A stretch of 64,000 nt of DNA from NCBI RefSeq assembly GCF_042675745.1, contig NZ_JBHTJM010000002.1:1-64000 (forward strand), in the 5' to 3' direction. The notes under the pieces were generated by a model, which was not told the DNA's origin, searched no databases, and saw only the letters and a list, made by a program, of their open reading frames with translations. Position 1 is the stretch's first letter. Each line of letters starts with the position of its first letter. Origin of the DNA: Pseudofulvibacter geojedonensis. Its GTDB lineage: Bacteria; Bacteroidota; Bacteroidia; Flavobacteriales; Flavobacteriaceae. Position numbers and translations under genes: made by a program. This document shows, one piece after another, positions 63,381 through 64,000 of the stretch.

Positions 63381-64000
63381 ATGAATAATCTATTTAAACT
63401 TATCATCATTAACTTATTATTAATAAGTTCTATTGGTATTAGAGCTCAAGAATTAAATTCTAAAGCCTTTAAATCTGGTGAGCACCTAACCTACCAAGCA
63501 TCTTACAACATGTCTGGTTTATTAACAACCTTTGCTCAAGTTGATATGAAAACCGCGGCTGTACGTACAAAAAAGAAAAGTTACATGCACTTAAAGTGCA
63601 CTGCATATACGTATAAAAAGTGGGATGATTTTTTTAAAATAAGAGACCTTTATGAAGCATATATCAATCCGTATACTTCTACTCCATATTTATATAAAAG
63701 AGATACCAATGAAAAAGGTACCATTAGAAAAGAAACCTATAAATATAAAGGTAATATTGTAGATGCTACTTATGTTAGAGGACAATCTGGAGTTATTCCT
63801 GCTACCTTTAATATTAGTCCAGAAACTAAGGATGTTGTTTCTACTCTTTATTATTTAAGAAATTTACCAATTCATACAGCTAGAGTTGGTGATAATAAAG
63901 ATTTTAATGTGGTTTTTGATAGAAAGATTAAAAAAGTAACCCTACAGTTTTTAGGTAAAGAAAAAATCAATACTGTATTAGGAGAAAAAGAATGTTATAA
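63381..64000 (+). CDS. DUF3108 domain secreted protein, 3' end beyond the window
   Basis: The frame starts at 63381 (MNNLFKLIIINLLLISS) with a signal peptide ending around RAQ. The following GEHLTYQASYNMSGLLTTFAQVDM and the later SPETKDVVSTLYYLRNLP match DUF3108 proteins, small periplasmic beta-rich proteins of Bacteroidota. It runs off the window at residue 206. Confidence 0.8.
   Translation, partial: MNNLFKLIIINLLLISSIGIRAQELNSKAFKSGEHLTYQASYNMSGLLTTFAQVDMKTAAVRTKKKSYMHLKCTAYTYKKWDDFFKIRDLYEAYINPYTSTPYLYKRDTNEKGTIRKETYKYKGNIVDATYVRGQSGVIPATFNISPETKDVVSTLYYLRNLPIHTARVGDNKDFNVVFDRKIKKVTLQFLGKEKINTVLGEKECY

Overview
This window looks like a chromosomal segment of a marine-type member of the Flavobacteriaceae (Bacteroidota). 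It is AT-rich, carries Bacteroidota-type promoters (TTTG, 19-21 bases, TAnnTTTG) and has no obvious Shine-Dalgarno sites. Marker genes are gliding-motility gldF/gldG, split transketolase genes, DUF3108 and DUF4870 proteins and CHAT/TPR proteins. I cannot name the genus.

Layout. 1-3700: a thrS-infC-rpmI-rplT translation operon in which infC must start at a non-canonical ATA. 3700-13000: a minus-strand run with a HisKA_2 kinase, a secreted family usually labelled asparagine synthetase B, dnaB, accA, an EamA transporter, an LptF/LptG permease, tgt and a secreted unknown. 13100-18770: transketolase N and C halves, L-serine ammonia-lyase, panB and an RluA-type pseudouridine synthase. 33400-39400: an accessory locus with a TPR-CHAT (caspase-like) protein, an acidic-repeat lipoprotein, an ECF sigma factor and an anti-sigma/TPR protein. 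39400-64000: housekeeping genes including a DUF885 peptidase, a DsbD-like protein, tilS, pabB, recQ, kdsD, tatC, lptB, a TlpA-like lipoprotein, purC, phoH, a SAM hydrolase-like protein, gldF/gldG and dnaN.

The most interesting part is 19728-32689: a Tn7-like transposon inserted in comM/yifB, whose two halves lie at 19044-19727 and 32690-33327. Its ends both start TGT and share a ten-base motif at the same offset. It encodes TnsA, TnsB (DD35E), TnsC and a frameshifted TniQ, plus a large convergent protein that resembles TnsE. There is no matching target duplication, and roughly 70 codons of comM, including the Walker A region, are missing between the two flanks.

The cargo is a tightly coupled four-gene minus-strand operon (31189 to 25947). 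It encodes a 785-residue protein with two GHKL ATPase modules (MORC/Hsp90-like at the N-terminus, histidine-kinase-like at the C-terminus), a receiver-domain protein, a PtuB-like HNH nuclease and an N6-adenine DNA methyltransferase. Adjacent genes overlap by ATGA or lie 4 bases apart. I infer a two-component-style, nuclease/methylase anti-phage or restriction-like system carried by a Tn7-like element. This is the best candidate in the window for an undescribed system. All homology statements rest on motif reading; no database search was run.
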